Source: an uncultured Bacteroides sp. (GTDB lineage: Bacteria; Bacteroidota; Bacteroidia; Bacteroidales; Bacteroidaceae). From it: 7,541 nt of DNA. This document shows, in pieces, positions 6,267 to 7,541 of this stretch. The stretch covers positions 1 through 7,541 of the forward strand of contig USSR01000334.1 of assembly GCA_900557355.1 (NCBI GenBank), in the 5' to 3' direction. The notes beneath the pieces were generated by a model. It was not told the DNA's origin, ran no database searches, and saw only the letters and a list, made by a program, of their open reading frames with translations. Position numbers and translations under genes: made by a program. Within the stretch, counting starts at the first letter, position 1; each line of letters opens with the position of its first letter.

Positions 6267-7541
6267 ATGAACATAAAAAGTTTTCCTTATTTCTTTTGCC
6301 TGCTTTGGGTGCTGGCAATATCCTTTTACTCAACTCCCGTTCAAGGGAAAATAGAAAACGGTATTTCTAAAAGCAAATGGCATGAAGGAGACCGTTATGA
6401 TTTTAAATTCCAGGGACGGGACGCTATTGTTGTTGTGCCTCAAAAAGCTGCTGCCGGTAATCCGTGGATATGGCGTCCGGCTTTCTTCGATGCGTTTCCT
6501 GCTGTGGATAAAGCCCTGTTGGAAAGAGGTTTCCACGTGGCTTATCTGGATGTTACAAATGATTATGCCAGTCCGTGGGCTATTGAATTGGGTAACCGTT
6601 TCTACAAGGAAATGGTGGAGAATTACGGGCTTTCTTCTAAAGTAGTAATGGAAGGGTTTAGCCGTGGAGGACTCTATTCTGTCATTTGGGCTTCTCGAAA
6701 CCCGGATAACGTTGCTTGCCTTTATCTTGATGCACCACTCAGTGATGTGTTCACTTGCCTGAAGAGATTGCATAAGGCAGCATGGAAAACTTTGTTGAAA
6801 GAATGGAACCTGACGGAAGAAACCATTGATCGTTTTGACGGCAATCCCATAGACAATCTGGAACCATTGGCCAAAGCGGGTGTGCCCATTATCAGTGTTT
6901 GTGGAGACAGCGACCGGAGTGTACCGATTGAGGAGAACATGATGGTGATGCGTAAACGTTACCTGGCATTGGGTGGAAATGTGGAATTGATAATAAAACC
7001 GGGATGCGACCACCATCCGCATAGTCTTGAAGATCCTCAACCTATAGTCGATTTTATTATGCGCCAACAGCCTGAACATAAGAAGTTCCAGCACTACACC
7101 ATTCGTGGCAGTCTGAACAACTCGTTCATTAAGTTTGAACGGGAACGTCGGGGAAGGGTAGCTTTTATCGGTGGATCCATCACAGAGATGGTGGGGTGGA
7201 AAGACATGATGGAACAACAGTTGCAACAGCGTTTCCCTTTTACAACTTTTGAGTTCGTAGAAGCCGGTATCAGTTCTACAGGAAGTACACCCGGAGCCTT
7301 CCGGTTGGATAACGATGTATTGTCGAAAGGTAAAATAGATTTGCTGTTCATTGATGGATCTGCGAACGATATGACAAATGGTTTTACGCCCGAGGAGCAG
7401 GTGCGTGGAGTGGAGGGGGAAATCCGTCATGCTTTGGAAGTTAATCCGGAAACCGATATTGTGCTGACTCATTTTGCAACGGACGGTTTCCTGCCTATCA
7501 TCGCCAGACGGCAGATGCCGGATGCTATTCTAAATTACGTG
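6267..7541 (+). CDS. Alpha/beta hydrolase-SGNH esterase fusion, 3' truncated
   Basis: The frame runs open from the ATG at 6267 to the right edge (425 codons, no stop), so the C-terminus is missing. The start gives a signal peptide (about residues 1-27, ending near TPVQG). Earlier ATGs at 6256 and 6262 are in another frame and stop at once. Residues 45-268 look like an alpha/beta hydrolase: nucleophile Ser132 in GFSRGG, probable acid Asp216 in CGDSDRSVP, and probable catalytic His among HHPH (249-252). Residues 295-425 start an SGNH/GDSL hydrolase: Ser304 in FIGGSITEM (block I), Gly334 in VEAGISSTGST (block II), and Asn367 in IDGSANDMT (block III). Block V, with its Asp and His, should lie beyond the window. 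Both halves keep their visible catalytic residues, so it may be a bifunctional carbohydrate esterase, for example removing acetyl or other acyl groups from the glycan attacked by the neighbouring enzymes. The acyl group and sugar are inference. It lies 46 nt after GH30, same strand. Confidence 0.85.
   Translation, partial: MNIKSFPYFFCLLWVLAISFYSTPVQGKIENGISKSKWHEGDRYDFKFQGRDAIVVVPQKAAAGNPWIWRPAFFDAFPAVDKALLERGFHVAYLDVTNDYASPWAIELGNRFYKEMVENYGLSSKVVMEGFSRGGLYSVIWASRNPDNVACLYLDAPLSDVFTCLKRLHKAAWKTLLKEWNLTEETIDRFDGNPIDNLEPLAKAGVPIISVCGDSDRSVPIEENMMVMRKRYLALGGNVELIIKPGCDHHPHSLEDPQPIVDFIMRQQPEHKKFQHYTIRGSLNNSFIKFERERRGRVAFIGGSITEMVGWKDMMEQQLQQRFPFTTFEFVEAGISSTGSTPGAFRLDNDVLSKGKIDLLFIDGSANDMTNGFTPEEQVRGVEGEIRHALEVNPETDIVLTHFATDGFLPIIARRQMPDAILNYV

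Noticed and set aside
6256..6270. A mini-frame ATG AGA ATG TTA TGA whose stop overlaps the start of the esterase fusion gene (ATGA)
   Set aside because: Four codons with no ribosome site; translational coupling is possible but such short frames are common by chance in AT-rich gaps.
6330..7472. A 380-codon open frame on the - strand
   Set aside because: It lies fully antisense to the alpha/beta hydrolase-SGNH gene, has no recognisable domain and a low-complexity composition, whereas the + strand frame shows two clear hydrolase motif sets. It is a shadow.

Overview
The window looks like part of a carbohydrate-utilisation operon (a polysaccharide utilisation locus, PUL) from a gut-type Bacteroidota, most likely Bacteroides or a close relative. 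The grounds are the dense run of exported glycoside hydrolases (GH), the lack of strong Shine-Dalgarno sites before the starts, a Bacteroides-like lipoprotein signal on one enzyme, and moderate GC content. The genus is inferred from style, not from a marker gene.

All five genes lie on the + strand and cover almost the whole window. In order they are: the 3' part of a GH2 enzyme (cut by the left edge); a divergent GH95 enzyme of the alpha-L-fucosidase/alpha-L-galactosidase type; a compact GH43 lipoprotein; a GH30 enzyme; and a two-domain protein joining an alpha/beta hydrolase to an SGNH/GDSL esterase (cut by the right edge). The gaps are 11, 40, 8 and 46 nt, so one polycistronic transcript is likely. 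No promoter, RNA gene, mobile element, CRISPR array or convincing terminator was seen. The one non-coding structure worth recording is a 19-nt near-perfect palindrome over the GH95 stop codon, ahead of GH43.

The four complete or near-complete genes downstream of GH2 all begin with export signals: Sec signals on GH95, GH30 and the esterase, and a lipoprotein signal on GH43. The products would therefore act in the periplasm or at the cell envelope. Together they suggest stepwise dismantling of a branched, acylated plant-type glycan: esterases remove acyl groups, GH95 and GH43 remove side-chain sugars such as L-fucose or L-galactose and L-arabinose or xylose, and GH30 and GH2 cut beta-linked sugars. 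The exact substrate cannot be read from the sequence. No SusC/SusD pair or regulator lies inside the window. The most interesting points are the GH95 enzyme, which keeps its catalytic residues in a rewritten active-site frame, and the esterase fusion.
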